A stretch of 64,000 nt of DNA from Bacteroidota bacterium. GTDB lineage: Bacteria > Bacteroidota > Bacteroidia > Cytophagales > Spirosomataceae. Where the stretch lies: assembly GCA_020161355.1 (NCBI GenBank), contig JAIUOF010000001.1, forward strand, positions 434,001-498,000. Reading direction: 5' to 3'. A model generated the notes under the pieces. The model saw nothing but the letters and a program-made list of their open reading frames with translations. It ran no database searches and was not told where the DNA came from. Shown in pieces: positions 1-8,550 of the stretch; positions within the stretch are counted from its first letter, which is position 1; every line of letters begins with the position of its first letter. The position numbers and the translations under genes were made by a program.

Positions 1-1332
1 GAGGTAGAAAAACTGAAAACGAAAGACGGTAAGATTATTAAACTATCTACCAATGGAAACGATAGAGCCATCGGTGGTTCCAGCAGTGGGGCGGTATGTG
101 CTTTCACTGCAGCATGGGAAAGACCCCATGAGTTTTCAAAGGTTTTCAGTGCCATTGGTACTTATGTCGGGCTAAGAGGAGCCGACCGATATCCCACTTT
201 GATCAGGAAATATGAACCCAAGCCTATCAGGGTATTCTTGCAAGATGGCTCCAATGATCTAAATATCTATGCCGGTGACTGGTGGAAGGCCAATGAAAGT
301 ATGGAGAGAGCACTATTTTTTGCGGGATATGATGTGAAACATATCTGGGGCGAAGGAGCACACAATAATCAGCACGGTACTGCGGTATTTGCAGATGCCA
401 TGCGTTGGCTATGGCGGGATTATCCTAAAAAGATCACTGCAGGGGTTTCTAAAAATCAGTTTCTCAATGATATTTTGATAGAAAATGAAGACTGGACGTT
501 GGTAGGAGAAAATTATGGTTTTACCGAAGGTACTGCAGTAAATGCAGCAGGTGAAGTGTTTTTTCAGGATATTCCTAACTCCAAAACCTATAAGATTAAT
601 TCCAAAAGTCAACCTGAAATTTATATCGAGGATGCAAAAAAAGCCAGTGGTATCACCTTTACACCGGATGGAAATATGCTTACTATTACCGGAGGATGGT
701 CGCAGCCACCTACCAAACAGGTGCATTTGTATGACAAAAATGGTAAATTCCTTAAGGCTTTGACTGAAGAAACCCCGGGTAACGACATCACCATTGCCAA
801 AAATGGTAATATTTACGTAACCCAACCTGACGGACGGGAAAAACCCAGTAAAATTTTACTTATCAAACCCAGCGGTGAACAAAAAATAGTTGATGAAGGC
901 CTGAAATTTGCCAATGGTCTCTGTTTGTCTCCCGACCAAACCCAGCTTTATGTGACCGAATCTACCTCACATTGGGTTTGGGTGTATTCTATTTTAGCAG
1001 ATGGGACACTGGCTAACAAACAGAAATTTGGTTGGTTACATGTCAGAGATCAGGACGAAAACGCCTGGAGTGATGGCCTGAAATGTGACCGTGATGGAAG
1101 AATATATGTTACTACGCTTTCAGGTATTCAGGTTTTGGATCAATTGGGAAGAGTCAATGCAATCATTCCGGTTCCAAAAACCAAAGGTCAGGTTTCGAAT
1201 CTCTGTTTTGGTGAGCCCGATTTCGACACCATGTATGTTTCGGTTCATGACAAGGTTTTCAAAAGGAAAGTGAAAGTTAAAGGGGCAAACAATTTTGATA
1301 ACCCCATTAAACCAAATGTACCCAAATTGTGA
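1..1332 (+). CDS. Esterase / SMP-30 (gluconolactonase-like) fusion protein, 5' end missing
   Basis: The frame is open from the first base, so this is the 3' part of a longer gene; the TTG at 199 is not a credible start. The N-terminal part (visible residues 1 to about 150) is an alpha/beta-hydrolase of the enterochelin-esterase type: a GxSxG nucleophile elbow (G26-S27-S28-S29-G30), a conserved DGSND near residue 82 for the acid, and a GAHNNQHG motif near residue 119 for the catalytic His. From about residue 160 to the end is an SMP-30/gluconolactonase six-bladed propeller with repeated 'G-x-(I/V)-Y-V-T' strands. Such esterase-SMP30 fusions are known in Bacteroidota and Planctomycetes and are usually secreted; the signal peptide, if any, lies outside the window. 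The substrate is not predictable; a lactone or sugar ester is a guess. It converges on msrB across a terminator hairpin. Confidence 0.8.
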   Translation, partial: EVEKLKTKDGKIIKLSTNGNDRAIGGSSSGAVCAFTAAWERPHEFSKVFSAIGTYVGLRGADRYPTLIRKYEPKPIRVFLQDGSNDLNIYAGDWWKANESMERALFFAGYDVKHIWGEGAHNNQHGTAVFADAMRWLWRDYPKKITAGVSKNQFLNDILIENEDWTLVGENYGFTEGTAVNAAGEVFFQDIPNSKTYKINSKSQPEIYIEDAKKASGITFTPDGNMLTITGGWSQPPTKQVHLYDKNGKFLKALTEETPGNDITIAKNGNIYVTQPDGREKPSKILLIKPSGEQKIVDEGLKFANGLCLSPDQTQLYVTESTSHWVWVYSILADGTLANKQKFGWLHVRDQDENAWSDGLKCDRDGRIYVTTLSGIQVLDQLGRVNAIIPVPKTKGQVSNLCFGEPDFDTMYVSVHDKVFKRKVKVKGANNFDNPIKPNVPKL

Positions 1333-1356
1333 ACTTATTACAATAGATATTTTATA

Positions 1357-1411
1357 AAATGAGCCTTGTACCTGATAAAAAGGTAAAAGGCTCATTTCAT
1401 TTTTTTTTTTG
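1357..1411. terminator. Bidirectional intrinsic terminator
   Basis: Arms AAATGAGCC (1358-1366) and GGCTCATTT (1389-1397), with inner TACC/GGTA pairing, are followed on the plus strand by a run of T. It lies between the convergent esterase/SMP-30 gene and msrB. Confidence 0.8.
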
Positions 1412-1876
1412 TTATTTACTAGGTATAAATTTCATGGCCGCCGAATTCATACAATACCTTAAACCTGTAGGCTTTGGGCCATCGTCAAATACATGGCCCA
1501 GATGAGCATCACACCGTTTACATCTGATTTCATCTCTTATCATCCCATGCGAAGTATCTCTTTTAACTAATATCCGGCAATCATCAATAGCCTTAAAAAA
1601 ACTAGGCCAGCCACATCCCGCATCAAATTTTGTGCTTGAGTAAAAAAGCTCCAGACCGCATCCCACGCAAGCATAGATCCCTTTGGCCTGATGATTCCAA
1701 TAGATGCCGGTAAATGGCCGTTCCGTTCCTGATTGCCGGGTAACGTAATATTGTTCCGGAGTTAAAAGACTTTTCCACTCTTTATCTGTTTTCGTAATTT
1801 TGGGTTGATCACAATCCTTTTGTGCCATAATATTTTGGGAAATTAATATTGAAAATATGACAATTAGTTTTTTCAT
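1412..1876 (-). CDS. msrB: Peptide-methionine (R)-S-oxide reductase, exported
   Basis: This enzyme reduces methionine-R-sulfoxide in oxidised proteins. The 154-residue product has an N-terminal hydrophobic segment ending at MAQ-K (about residue 19), consistent with a signal peptide and periplasmic repair. The MsrB fold follows: zinc Cys pairs CVGC (70/73) and CKRC (119/122), [17 protein letters not shown], and the catalytic Cys142 in the RYCMNSA motif. Length is normal for an exported single-domain MsrB. It is divergent from the suf operon; oxidative stress is a plausible common theme, but shared control is not shown. Confidence 0.93.
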   Translation of the reverse strand: MKKLIVIFSILISQNIMAQKDCDQPKITKTDKEWKSLLTPEQYYVTRQSGTERPFTGIYWNHQAKGIYACVGCGLELFYSSTKFDAGCGWPSFFKAIDDCRILVKRDTSHGMIRDEIRCKRCDAHLGHVFDDGPKPTGLRYCMNSAAMKFIPSK

Positions 1877-2050
1877 CGTAGCAAAATGTTAATTTAAAAC
1901 TTTAAATTCAAACAAGTATTTTTCATTCTTTTACATAAATACGAAAACTACGTGTATTTAGTTTAATTCTTAAAAAATACTGCAATTAAGGAACAAGTGA
2001 AGCTTATTTAGAGTTATTAAAAATAATAACAGAAAATAAGTCTAAAGGTT

Positions 2051-2058
2051 TATCTTTG
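2051..2058 (+). promoter_or_regulatory. Bacteroidota -7 element upstream of sufC
   Basis: TATCTTTG matches the TAnnTTTG consensus, 28 bases before the sufC ATG. No TTTG is present at the expected -33 position, so an activator may be needed. Confidence 0.55.
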
Positions 2059-2086
2059 TAGTCTGAATTAGAAAAAATTACATTTT

Positions 2087-2857
2087 ATGCTGAAAATCAG
2101 TAATTTACAAGCAAGAGTTGAAAGTAAAGAGATATTAAGAGGAATTAATCTGGAAGTGAAGCCGGGTGAAATTCATGCAATAATGGGTCCAAATGGCTCA
2201 GGGAAAAGTACTTTGGCCTCTGTTTTGGCCGGTAGAGAAGATTATGAGGTAACCGGAGGTAGTGTAGAATTTCAGGGTAAAGACCTGCTGGATCTTGCAC
2301 CTGAAGAAAGAGCAGCGGAAGGAATTTTTCTTGCTTTTCAATATCCGGTGGAAATTCCGGGAGTGACTACCATCAATTTCCTCAAGACAGCCATTAATCA
2401 AATCAGAAAGTACCACGGAAAAGAGTCATTGGATGCAGCTCAATTTCTGAAATTGATGAAAGAAAAAGCGAAAACCGTTAAAATTGATGATCAATTATTA
2501 CGAAGATCATTAAATGAAGGTTTTTCAGGTGGTGAAAAGAAACGAAACGAAATTTTTCAAATGGCGATGTTGGAGCCTACTCTTGGTATCCTCGACGAGA
2601 CAGATTCAGGCCTTGACATTGATGCACTAAGAATTGTGGCTGATGGCGTAAATCAGCTAAAAAGCCCTGAGAGATCGTTTATTGTTGTTACCCACTATCA
2701 GCGTTTGCTCGACTACATCGTTCCCGATTTTGTGCATGTTTTGTATAAGGGCAAAATCGTGAAGTCAGGTACTAAAGAGCTCGCTCTGGAGTTGGAGGAA
2801 AAAGGTTACGATTGGGTAAAAGCTGAAGCTGACGCCCTTGAAAATTCTTTGGTTTAA
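2087..2857 (+). CDS. sufC: Fe-S cluster assembly ATPase SufC
   Basis: SufC is the ABC-type ATPase of the SufBCD scaffold that builds Fe-S clusters in the cytosol. The 256-residue protein shows Walker A GPNGSGKST (34-42), the ABC signature FSGGEKKR (from residue 146) and Walker B with D170-E171 in the SufC-typical LDETDSGLDIDAL. It is the first gene of a tight plus-strand run sufC-sufD-sufS-sufE, with 15 bases to sufD. sufB normally precedes sufC in Bacteroidota; here msrB on the opposite strand does, so SufB must be encoded elsewhere if the complex is complete. Confidence 0.96.
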   Translation: MLKISNLQARVESKEILRGINLEVKPGEIHAIMGPNGSGKSTLASVLAGREDYEVTGGSVEFQGKDLLDLAPEERAAEGIFLAFQYPVEIPGVTTINFLKTAINQIRKYHGKESLDAAQFLKLMKEKAKTVKIDDQLLRRSLNEGFSGGEKKRNEIFQMAMLEPTLGILDETDSGLDIDALRIVADGVNQLKSPERSFIVVTHYQRLLDYIVPDFVHVLYKGKIVKSGTKELALELEEKGYDWVKAEADALENSLV

Positions 2858-2872
2858 TATTAATTCCGGAAA

Positions 2873-4168
2873 ATGTCATTTCAAAATATACAAACTCAAT
2901 TAGAGACGGAGTTTAATGCTTTCCAGGCTACCTTAAACGGCAGGGCTGATTCGGCATTTAACCTGAAAAGAAAAGAAGCTTTTGGGCATTTTAAAACCTT
3001 AGGTTTACCAACCACTAAAAACGAAGACTGGAAATATTCCAGTCTCAAAAAAGTTGATAAACAAGCGTTTACTTTTCCCAAAAATGTAAATAGAGATCTT
3101 TCTGGCGATATATTTCCAAAAATTTCAGGAAACAGAATAGTTTTTATCAATGGTCAGTATTCTGAAACATTTTCTGATTCGCCTGAAAGTAAAAAATTAG
3201 AAATACTTACATTAAAAGACGCTCAAAAACAGAAGACGGAGCTTTTGGAGGAATATTATGCCAAGCATCTGAATCAGGAAAACGATGGAGCTACAGCCGC
3301 AAATATTGCTCTCGCTGACAATGGAGTAGTGATATTTATTCCTAAAAATACCACTCTTGAAGCACCGCTTACAATACATTTCATCAGTGATTCGCAGCAG
3401 GAAAACATCGCAATAAATCTCCATAATCTGGTAATTGCAGAGCAAAATTCTGAAGCTAAAATAGTTGAGATTTACGAAACCGTAGGAGAAAATGCGGCAT
3501 TTGAGAATTACATTACTGAGATTTTTGTAAAACAAGATGCCAGAGTTGACTATTATAAAATTCAGGACGAAAACAACCTTAGTACGCATATTGGAACCAC
3601 ACAGGTGTATCAGGAACAAAAAAGTTACTTTTACTCAGCAACAGTTTCGCTCAATGGGGGTTTTATCAGAAATGATCTGAACCTCATTCTTGATGGGGAA
3701 CATATTGAAAGTCATATGTATGGTTTATATATTCCTAATGAAAGCCAGCACATTGACAATCATACACTTGTTGATCATCGTATGCCCAATTGTGAGAGTA
3801 ATGAACTTTACAAAGGTGTTTTGGCTGATAAATCAACAGGTGTTTTTAACGGTAAAATCTTCGTAAGACAAGATGCCCAAAAAACCAATGCCTATCAGAA
3901 CTGTCGTAATGTAATTACCTCAGATTCAGCTACCATGAATACAAAGCCCCAACTCGAAATATGGGCTGATGATGTAAAATGTTCACATGGTACTACCACA
4001 GGAAAACTCAATGATGAGGCAATTTTTTATATGCAGTCAAGAGGCATTCCTAAACCTGATGCCATAAGGCTACAATTGGTTGCGTTTGCCGAAGATGTAG
4101 TTTCGCAAATTAAAATTGAGGAACTCAGAGAGATTTTGGATGCCAAAATTGAACAAAAACTGCAATAA
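2873..4168 (+). CDS. sufD: Fe-S cluster assembly protein SufD
   Basis: SufD partners SufB and SufC in the scaffold. The 431-residue protein has the SufD-type N-terminal helical region (KTLGLPTTKNEDWKYSSL near residue 45) and a C-terminal right-handed beta-helix. The last 130 residues hold the conserved features: HRMPNCESN, then a run ending in SDSATMNTKP, a CSHG(T)TTG motif, and a final region with the 'SRGIP..A' signature. It ends 2 bases before the GTG of sufS. I checked that it is SufD, not SufB: it has the DWKYSSL N-terminus and the usual SufD length. Confidence 0.93.
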   Translation: MSFQNIQTQLETEFNAFQATLNGRADSAFNLKRKEAFGHFKTLGLPTTKNEDWKYSSLKKVDKQAFTFPKNVNRDLSGDIFPKISGNRIVFINGQYSETFSDSPESKKLEILTLKDAQKQKTELLEEYYAKHLNQENDGATAANIALADNGVVIFIPKNTTLEAPLTIHFISDSQQENIAINLHNLVIAEQNSEAKIVEIYETVGENAAFENYITEIFVKQDARVDYYKIQDENNLSTHIGTTQVYQEQKSYFYSATVSLNGGFIRNDLNLILDGEHIESHMYGLYIPNESQHIDNHTLVDHRMPNCESNELYKGVLADKSTGVFNGKIFVRQDAQKTNAYQNCRNVITSDSATMNTKPQLEIWADDVKCSHGTTTGKLNDEAIFYMQSRGIPKPDAIRLQLVAFAEDVVSQIKIEELREILDAKIEQKLQ

Positions 4169-4170
4169 TA

Positions 4171-5391
4171 GTGGAGCTCAATATCAACGAAATCAGAAGT
4201 CAGTTTCCGATTCTTCATCAGGAGATTAAAGGAAAAAAACTCGTTTATTTTGACAATGCCGCCACCACTCAAAAGCCTAAAGTAGTAATTGATGCATTGA
4301 TGTCATACTATGAGGGTTACAATGCAAATATTCACAGGGGTATTCATTATTTGGCAGAAAAAGCTACCGCAGCTTTTGAAGAGACCCGAAAGTCGGTACA
4401 GAATTTTTTGAATGCCCAATATTCCGAAGAAATCATTTTTACCTATGGAACCACCGACAGTATCAATTTGGTGGCCAATACATTTGGTAAAAAATTTATT
4501 GAAAAAGACGACGAAATTATTATCAGTACACTGGAGCATCATAGCAATATTGTCCCGTGGCAAATGCTCTGTGAGGAAAAAGGTTGTTTACTTAAAATAA
4601 TACCTATTAATGATAAGGGAGAGATTTTGATGGATGAATATCTCAAATTACTTTCACCTAAAACCAAATTCGTCTCAGTTGTACATGTTTCCAATGCTCT
4701 GGGTACCATCAATCCGGTAAAAGAAATCATTGAAGCAGCTCATAAAATTGGAGCAAAAGTATTAATTGACGGAGCCCAGGCAAGTAGTCATATTGATATT
4801 GATGTTCAGAATCTTGATGCAGACTTCTATGCATTTTCGGCTCATAAACTTTTTGGCCCGACGGGTATGGGTGTGTTATATGGTAAAAAAGAACTTCTTG
4901 AAGCCATGCCTCCCTATCGTGGGGGTGGTGAAATGATCAAAGAAGTAACCTTTGAAAAAACCACCTATGCAGATCTCCCATATAAATTTGAGGCAGGCAC
5001 GCCCAGTATCGCCGATGTGGTGGCCTTCAAAGCTGCTATTGATTATATTGATGATTTGGGAAAAAAGAATATTGCTGCCTATGAAGATGAGCTTTTGAAA
5101 TATGCTACAGAAAAACTATCAGAAATTGAAGGATTGACCATTGTAGGACAAGCGAAAGAAAAAGTAAGTGTGGTATCTTTTGTTTTGGATAATATTCATC
5201 CCCAAGATGTCGGAATAATTCTGGACCAACAAGGAATAGCTGTAAGAACTGGACATCACTGTACTCAGCCTTTGATGAAAAGATTCAATATTCCGGGTAC
5301 TGTAAGGGCTTCATTTTCAGTTTATAATACATTTGAAGAAATAGATAGATTGGTAGAAGGAGTAAAAAAAGTAATTAAAATGCTTTCATAA
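4171..5391 (+). CDS. sufS: Cysteine desulfurase SufS (group II)
   Basis: A PLP enzyme that takes sulfur from cysteine and passes it to SufE for Fe-S assembly. The 406 residues contain the PLP lysine K226 in SAHKLFGPTG, the LEHHSNIVPW motif near 121-130, the RGGGEMI loop and the catalytic C364 in RTGHHCTQP, matching the group II pattern and E. coli SufS numbering. The start is GTG at 4171; no ATG lies close enough, and the protein begins in step with the family (NINEIRSQFPIL). The stop codon overlaps the sufE ATG by one base, implying translational coupling. Confidence 0.96.
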   Translation: MELNINEIRSQFPILHQEIKGKKLVYFDNAATTQKPKVVIDALMSYYEGYNANIHRGIHYLAEKATAAFEETRKSVQNFLNAQYSEEIIFTYGTTDSINLVANTFGKKFIEKDDEIIISTLEHHSNIVPWQMLCEEKGCLLKIIPINDKGEILMDEYLKLLSPKTKFVSVVHVSNALGTINPVKEIIEAAHKIGAKVLIDGAQASSHIDIDVQNLDADFYAFSAHKLFGPTGMGVLYGKKELLEAMPPYRGGGEMIKEVTFEKTTYADLPYKFEAGTPSIADVVAFKAAIDYIDDLGKKNIAAYEDELLKYATEKLSEIEGLTIVGQAKEKVSVVSFVLDNIHPQDVGIILDQQGIAVRTGHHCTQPLMKRFNIPGTVRASFSVYNTFEEIDRLVEGVKKVIKMLS

Positions 5392-5813
5392 TGATGACCA
5401 TAAACGAAACACAAGATCAACTTATTGACGATTTCGAATTATTTGATGATTGGGAAGAAAAGTATGAGTACATCATCGACATGGGTAAAAAATTGCCCGC
5501 AATGCCTGAAGAACATAAATCTGAAGAAAATATTATAAAAGGTTGTCAATCTGTGGTGTGGTTAAATGCCAGCTATAAAGACGGTATTGTAAATTTTGAA
5601 GCAGATAGTCAGGCAATTATTGTGAAAGGATTGGTAAGTATGCTATTGAAGGTGCTTTCCGGTCATACGCCTGAGGAAGTATTACACGCTGATTTATATT
5701 TTATAGAAAAAATCGGACTAACCAGCCATCTGGCTCAAACCAGGGCAAATGGACTGGCAGCAATGGTCAAGCAAATGAAAACTTATGCACTGGCTTTTCA
5801 GGCTAGAGACTAA
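5391..5813 (+). CDS. sufE: SufE sulfur-transfer protein
   Basis: SufE accepts persulfide sulfur from SufS and delivers it to the scaffold. At 140 residues it is of normal length. The acceptor Cys52 sits in the family motif IKGCQSVVWL. The ORF opens with two consecutive ATG codons; the first overlaps the sufS TAA (TAATG). It ends 51 bases before the SufT-like gene. Confidence 0.95.
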   Translation: MMTINETQDQLIDDFELFDDWEEKYEYIIDMGKKLPAMPEEHKSEENIIKGCQSVVWLNASYKDGIVNFEADSQAIIVKGLVSMLLKVLSGHTPEEVLHADLYFIEKIGLTSHLAQTRANGLAAMVKQMKTYALAFQARD

Positions 5814-5864
5814 AGAACTAAATATCAATAATTGATGTTTTCGAACTATTCGGAATAAAAGTAT

Positions 5865-6176
5865 ATGGAAGAAGAAGAGTTAAAAAATAAGGTGGTTGAG
5901 GCTATTAAGCAGGTATATGACCCGGAAATTCCGGTCGATGTATTTGAATTGGGTTTGATTTATGACATCAAAGTGTTTCCTGTCAATAACGTTTACGTGT
6001 TGATGACCCTGACTTCGCCTTCGTGCCCTTCTGCTGAAAGCATACCTGTGGAAATAGAACAAAAAATCAGAGAAGTTGAAGGCGTAAATGATGTGAGCAT
6101 AGAACTTACCTTTGACCCACCATATTCGACTGAAATGATGAGCGAAGTTGCCAAACTGGAACTTGGATTTATGTAA
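5865..6176 (+). CDS. sufT: SufT / MIP18-type (DUF59) Fe-S assembly factor
   Basis: A 103-residue protein of the MIP18/PaaD family, used in maturation of Fe-S proteins. The DPEIPVDVFELGLIYDI segment (19-35) and the TSPSCPSAESIP segment with Cys54 are the two conserved family blocks. It sits directly after sufE, as is common in Bacteroidota and Firmicutes, and only 38 bases separate its stop from the bacilliredoxin ATG. The symbol follows the operon context; as a single DUF59 domain it could equally be called a generic metal-sulfur assembly factor. Confidence 0.88.
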   Translation: MEEEELKNKVVEAIKQVYDPEIPVDVFELGLIYDIKVFPVNNVYVLMTLTSPSCPSAESIPVEIEQKIREVEGVNDVSIELTFDPPYSTEMMSEVAKLELGFM

Positions 6177-6214
6177 GATTGGAATTATTAATTAAAAAAC
6201 AGAAATATAAAAAT

Positions 6215-6631
6215 ATGTATCCTCCCCATTTAGTAGCTCCCATGAAACTGGATTTGACCAGTGCGGGATTTGAAGAGTTGACTACTGCAGAGGCCGTTGA
6301 CAATTTCATGGCTAATCAAAAAGGTACCGCTCTTGTCGTAATTAACTCGGTATGTGGTTGTTCGGCCGGTACATGTCGTCCCGGAGCAAAACTTTCTTTG
6401 CAAATCTCTGAGCATAAGCCCGATCAACTTATGACTGTATTTGCAGGAGTAGATATGGAAGCAACCCAGAGAATGCGTGAATATATTCCGTTGCCTCCTT
6501 CATCACCTTCTATCGCTTTGTTTAAAGACGGTGAACTAGTACATTTTGTGGAAAGACATCATATTGAAGGCCGTTCAGCTGATATGATTGGTCATCATCT
6601 CGCTGCTGTGTACGAAGAAGTTTGTGCCTGA
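6215..6631 (+). CDS. BrxA/BrxB family bacilliredoxin
   Basis: A thioredoxin-fold protein of the YphP/YqiW family, which reduces bacillithiol mixed disulfides. The start is taken at ATG 6215, giving 138 residues and the family N-terminus MYPPHLVAPM; an upstream TTG at 6179 would add a non-homologous 12-residue tail. The redox motif is CGC (47-49) in NSVCGCSAGTCRPG, with a further Cys54. It is the last gene of the suf run, so its product may protect Fe-S assembly thiols. Its presence suggests, without proving, that the organism makes bacillithiol. It faces hemW with 5 bases between stop codons. Confidence 0.9.
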   Translation: MYPPHLVAPMKLDLTSAGFEELTTAEAVDNFMANQKGTALVVINSVCGCSAGTCRPGAKLSLQISEHKPDQLMTVFAGVDMEATQRMREYIPLPPSSPSIALFKDGELVHFVERHHIEGRSADMIGHHLAAVYEEVCA

Positions 6632-6636
6632 TCTAT

Positions 6637-7773
6637 TCAAAAAAACAAATCAGAAGCAATTCTGTCTGAAAATATTCGTCCGGAATCTGAAATAATTACT
6701 TTTTCATCATTTTGGATTATTTGCCCTTCAGATTTATATTTAGACAAAGTATCCCAAAATGCCTGAGGAATATTCCCGGCGATTTGGGATATTTTATTTA
6801 AGTCAATACCCCAAATTGTTCTTAAACCAGTTAGCAAATAGTCATTCACTTTATCAGCTATACTCAAAACTTCCTCAGAGAAAGGGACAATCCCCTCTGA
6901 AATCGATTGTACGTATTTTGGATTATTGGCCACATTGCTTTGCCTTTTTCTTAAATTATAGGAATGTGCTGAAGGGCCTATACCCAAATATTCTTCGTCT
7001 TTCCAGTATGCAGAATTATGAACTGCGAAATAACCTTCTTTTCCGAAATTCGAAATTTCATATTGGATATAATTTTCTGATTTTAAAAAATCCACCAAAA
7101 TCTGATATTGAATGGAAGCATGATCTTCTGAAATGCTTTTAAGTTTATTTTGTTTAAGCCATTTTCCAAATACAGTATTTGGTTCAAGCGTAAGATTGTA
7201 AGCCGAAATGTGATTTAGCCCAAATTGGGAAATCAATCTTAAATCATCTTCTAAAATGCTGTTTGATAAGTTTTCATCAAGCTCTAAAACGTTGTGAGCA
7301 TAAATAAGATCCGCCGTGAGATTTGAATATCCTGCACCGAGTAGCAGGCGAAGAGCGTTTATCGAAATCTCAGCCGTATGATTTCGATTAAAAAATTTCA
7401 AAGTGCCTTCATGAAAAGTTTGAATGCCAAGACTTAACCTGTTGATATTGAAACTTTTCCATAGATTAATATTGGCAGAATTTATATCTTCAGGATTGGT
7501 TTCAAGCGTAATTTCTTTTATGCAAGACAAATCGAAATTTTTGCAAATATTATCAAAAATGTGTCCTAACTCATACCCAGATAGAAGGGAAGGGGTTCCC
7601 CCTCCAAAATAAATTGTTTCAAGTTTACGATTTTTGAGAAAATCCTTTTGAAGAATGATTTCATCACAAAGTGCCTGCACCAACTTACTTTTTAGTTGTT
7701 GATTAGTACTAAAATGAAAATCACAATAATAACAGGCTTGCCTGCAAAAGGGAATGTGCAGGTAAAGATGCAT
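6637..7773 (-). CDS. hemW: Radical SAM heme chaperone HemW
   Basis: HemW is a radical-SAM, heme-binding protein related to coproporphyrinogen dehydrogenase (HemN) and inserts heme into respiratory enzymes. The 378 residues begin with the HemW pattern HIPFCRQACYYCDF, cluster Cys 10, 14 and 17, with Phe at the place of HemN's fourth Cys. GGGTPSLL (SAM-binding) and ETNPED follow. The missing fourth Cys and the short N-terminus argue against a true HemN. Its ATG lies directly after the stop of the upstream methyltransferase, so the two are co-transcribed. Confidence 0.93.
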   Translation of the reverse strand: MHLYLHIPFCRQACYYCDFHFSTNQQLKSKLVQALCDEIILQKDFLKNRKLETIYFGGGTPSLLSGYELGHIFDNICKNFDLSCIKEITLETNPEDINSANINLWKSFNINRLSLGIQTFHEGTLKFFNRNHTAEISINALRLLLGAGYSNLTADLIYAHNVLELDENLSNSILEDDLRLISQFGLNHISAYNLTLEPNTVFGKWLKQNKLKSISEDHASIQYQILVDFLKSENYIQYEISNFGKEGYFAVHNSAYWKDEEYLGIGPSAHSYNLRKRQSNVANNPKYVQSISEGIVPFSEEVLSIADKVNDYLLTGLRTIWGIDLNKISQIAGNIPQAFWDTLSKYKSEGQIIQNDEKVIISDSGRIFSDRIASDLFF

Positions 7774-8547
7774 TTATTTTGTTGCCACAAAAAAATAATC
7801 AATACATTTTTCAGGTTCCTGACTCAGATAGTGATCGTCCCAGTTGATTTCAGCAGCTAGCCCTTCCGATTGTTGTAACAATTTGTTTCGGTTAAAACGG
7901 TTGAGTATTTCGTATGGAATTCTTAGAATCCAGGATGGGAGTCTATGTTGTAAATCCAAAATATCCCATCTCATAATTTTTCTAACCGAAACTTTATTTT
8001 GTTCGTAATATTCCCACACTTTGTCATTTCCACTCACACCTTTTGCATCTAAATCTTTGAAATATTTCAACATAAGACTTTTCAATTCATCAGTCCGGTA
8101 TTCCCTGATGTGCCATGGATTTCGACTGAGTGAATAATCCTTATTTACGGTAGTCAACAATATCTTACCACCAGGTTTTAGAACTCTTTTGGCTTCTTCC
8201 AGAAACTTATGGTCATCCTGAATATGTTCAATAACCTGGAAGGTTACAATGAAATCAAATGTATTGTCTTGAAATTCAGTCAAATGCGGCAAATCAACTG
8301 TATTAAAATAGCTTTGAGGATATTTTTCTCTTAATGCTTTTATGAGTGGCTCATTTTTGTCTAAACCAGTAAAATGATCACAGGAATTGATGAGTTTTTC
8401 TACACCACGACCCCATCCACAACCCAATTCAAGAACTTTTCCACTGATAATTTTGGAAGCCATTTCATAAGGAAAATATAATCTCTGATGAACAGGATTG
8501 TCTGAGAGAATTTCGGCACTAGTGATTTCGGTAGTGGCGTACGTCAT
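7774..8547 (-). CDS. Class I SAM-dependent methyltransferase
   Basis: A 257-residue Rossmann methyltransferase. Motif I is VLELGCGWGRG (about 38-48), followed by an acidic LDKNEPL, a DFIVTFQVIEHI stretch (motif IV, with H-I typical of Methyltransf_11/25) and LKPGGKILLTTVN. The C-terminal third has aromatic residues and no recognisable extra domain. The substrate is unknown; it resembles UbiE/Coq5-like small-molecule methyltransferases. It is the middle gene of LRR lipoprotein - methyltransferase - hemW, with 3 bases to the upstream gene. Confidence 0.85.
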   Translation of the reverse strand: MTYATTEITSAEILSDNPVHQRLYFPYEMASKIISGKVLELGCGWGRGVEKLINSCDHFTGLDKNEPLIKALREKYPQSYFNTVDLPHLTEFQDNTFDFIVTFQVIEHIQDDHKFLEEAKRVLKPGGKILLTTVNKDYSLSRNPWHIREYRTDELKSLMLKYFKDLDAKGVSGNDKVWEYYEQNKVSVRKIMRWDILDLQHRLPSWILRIPYEILNRFNRNKLLQQSEGLAAEINWDDHYLSQEPEKCIDYFFVATK

Positions 8548-8550
8548 TTT

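Noticed and set aside
409..825. Antisense ORF in the esterase/SMP-30 gene
   Set aside because: It lies opposite a clear coding frame, has no recognisable domain or promoter and biased composition typical of shadow frames.
2873..4168. sufB in place of sufD
   Set aside because: The DWKYSSL-type N-terminus and the 431-residue length are those of SufD; the longer SufB is absent.
5822..5836. Short inverted repeat ATCAA-TAA-TTGAT after sufE
   Set aside because: Too short and AT-rich to support an operator or terminator; the operon probably continues across it.
6179..6214. TTG start of the bacilliredoxin gene
   Set aside because: It adds a lysine-rich tail not seen in the family; the MYPPHLV start at 6215 fits.
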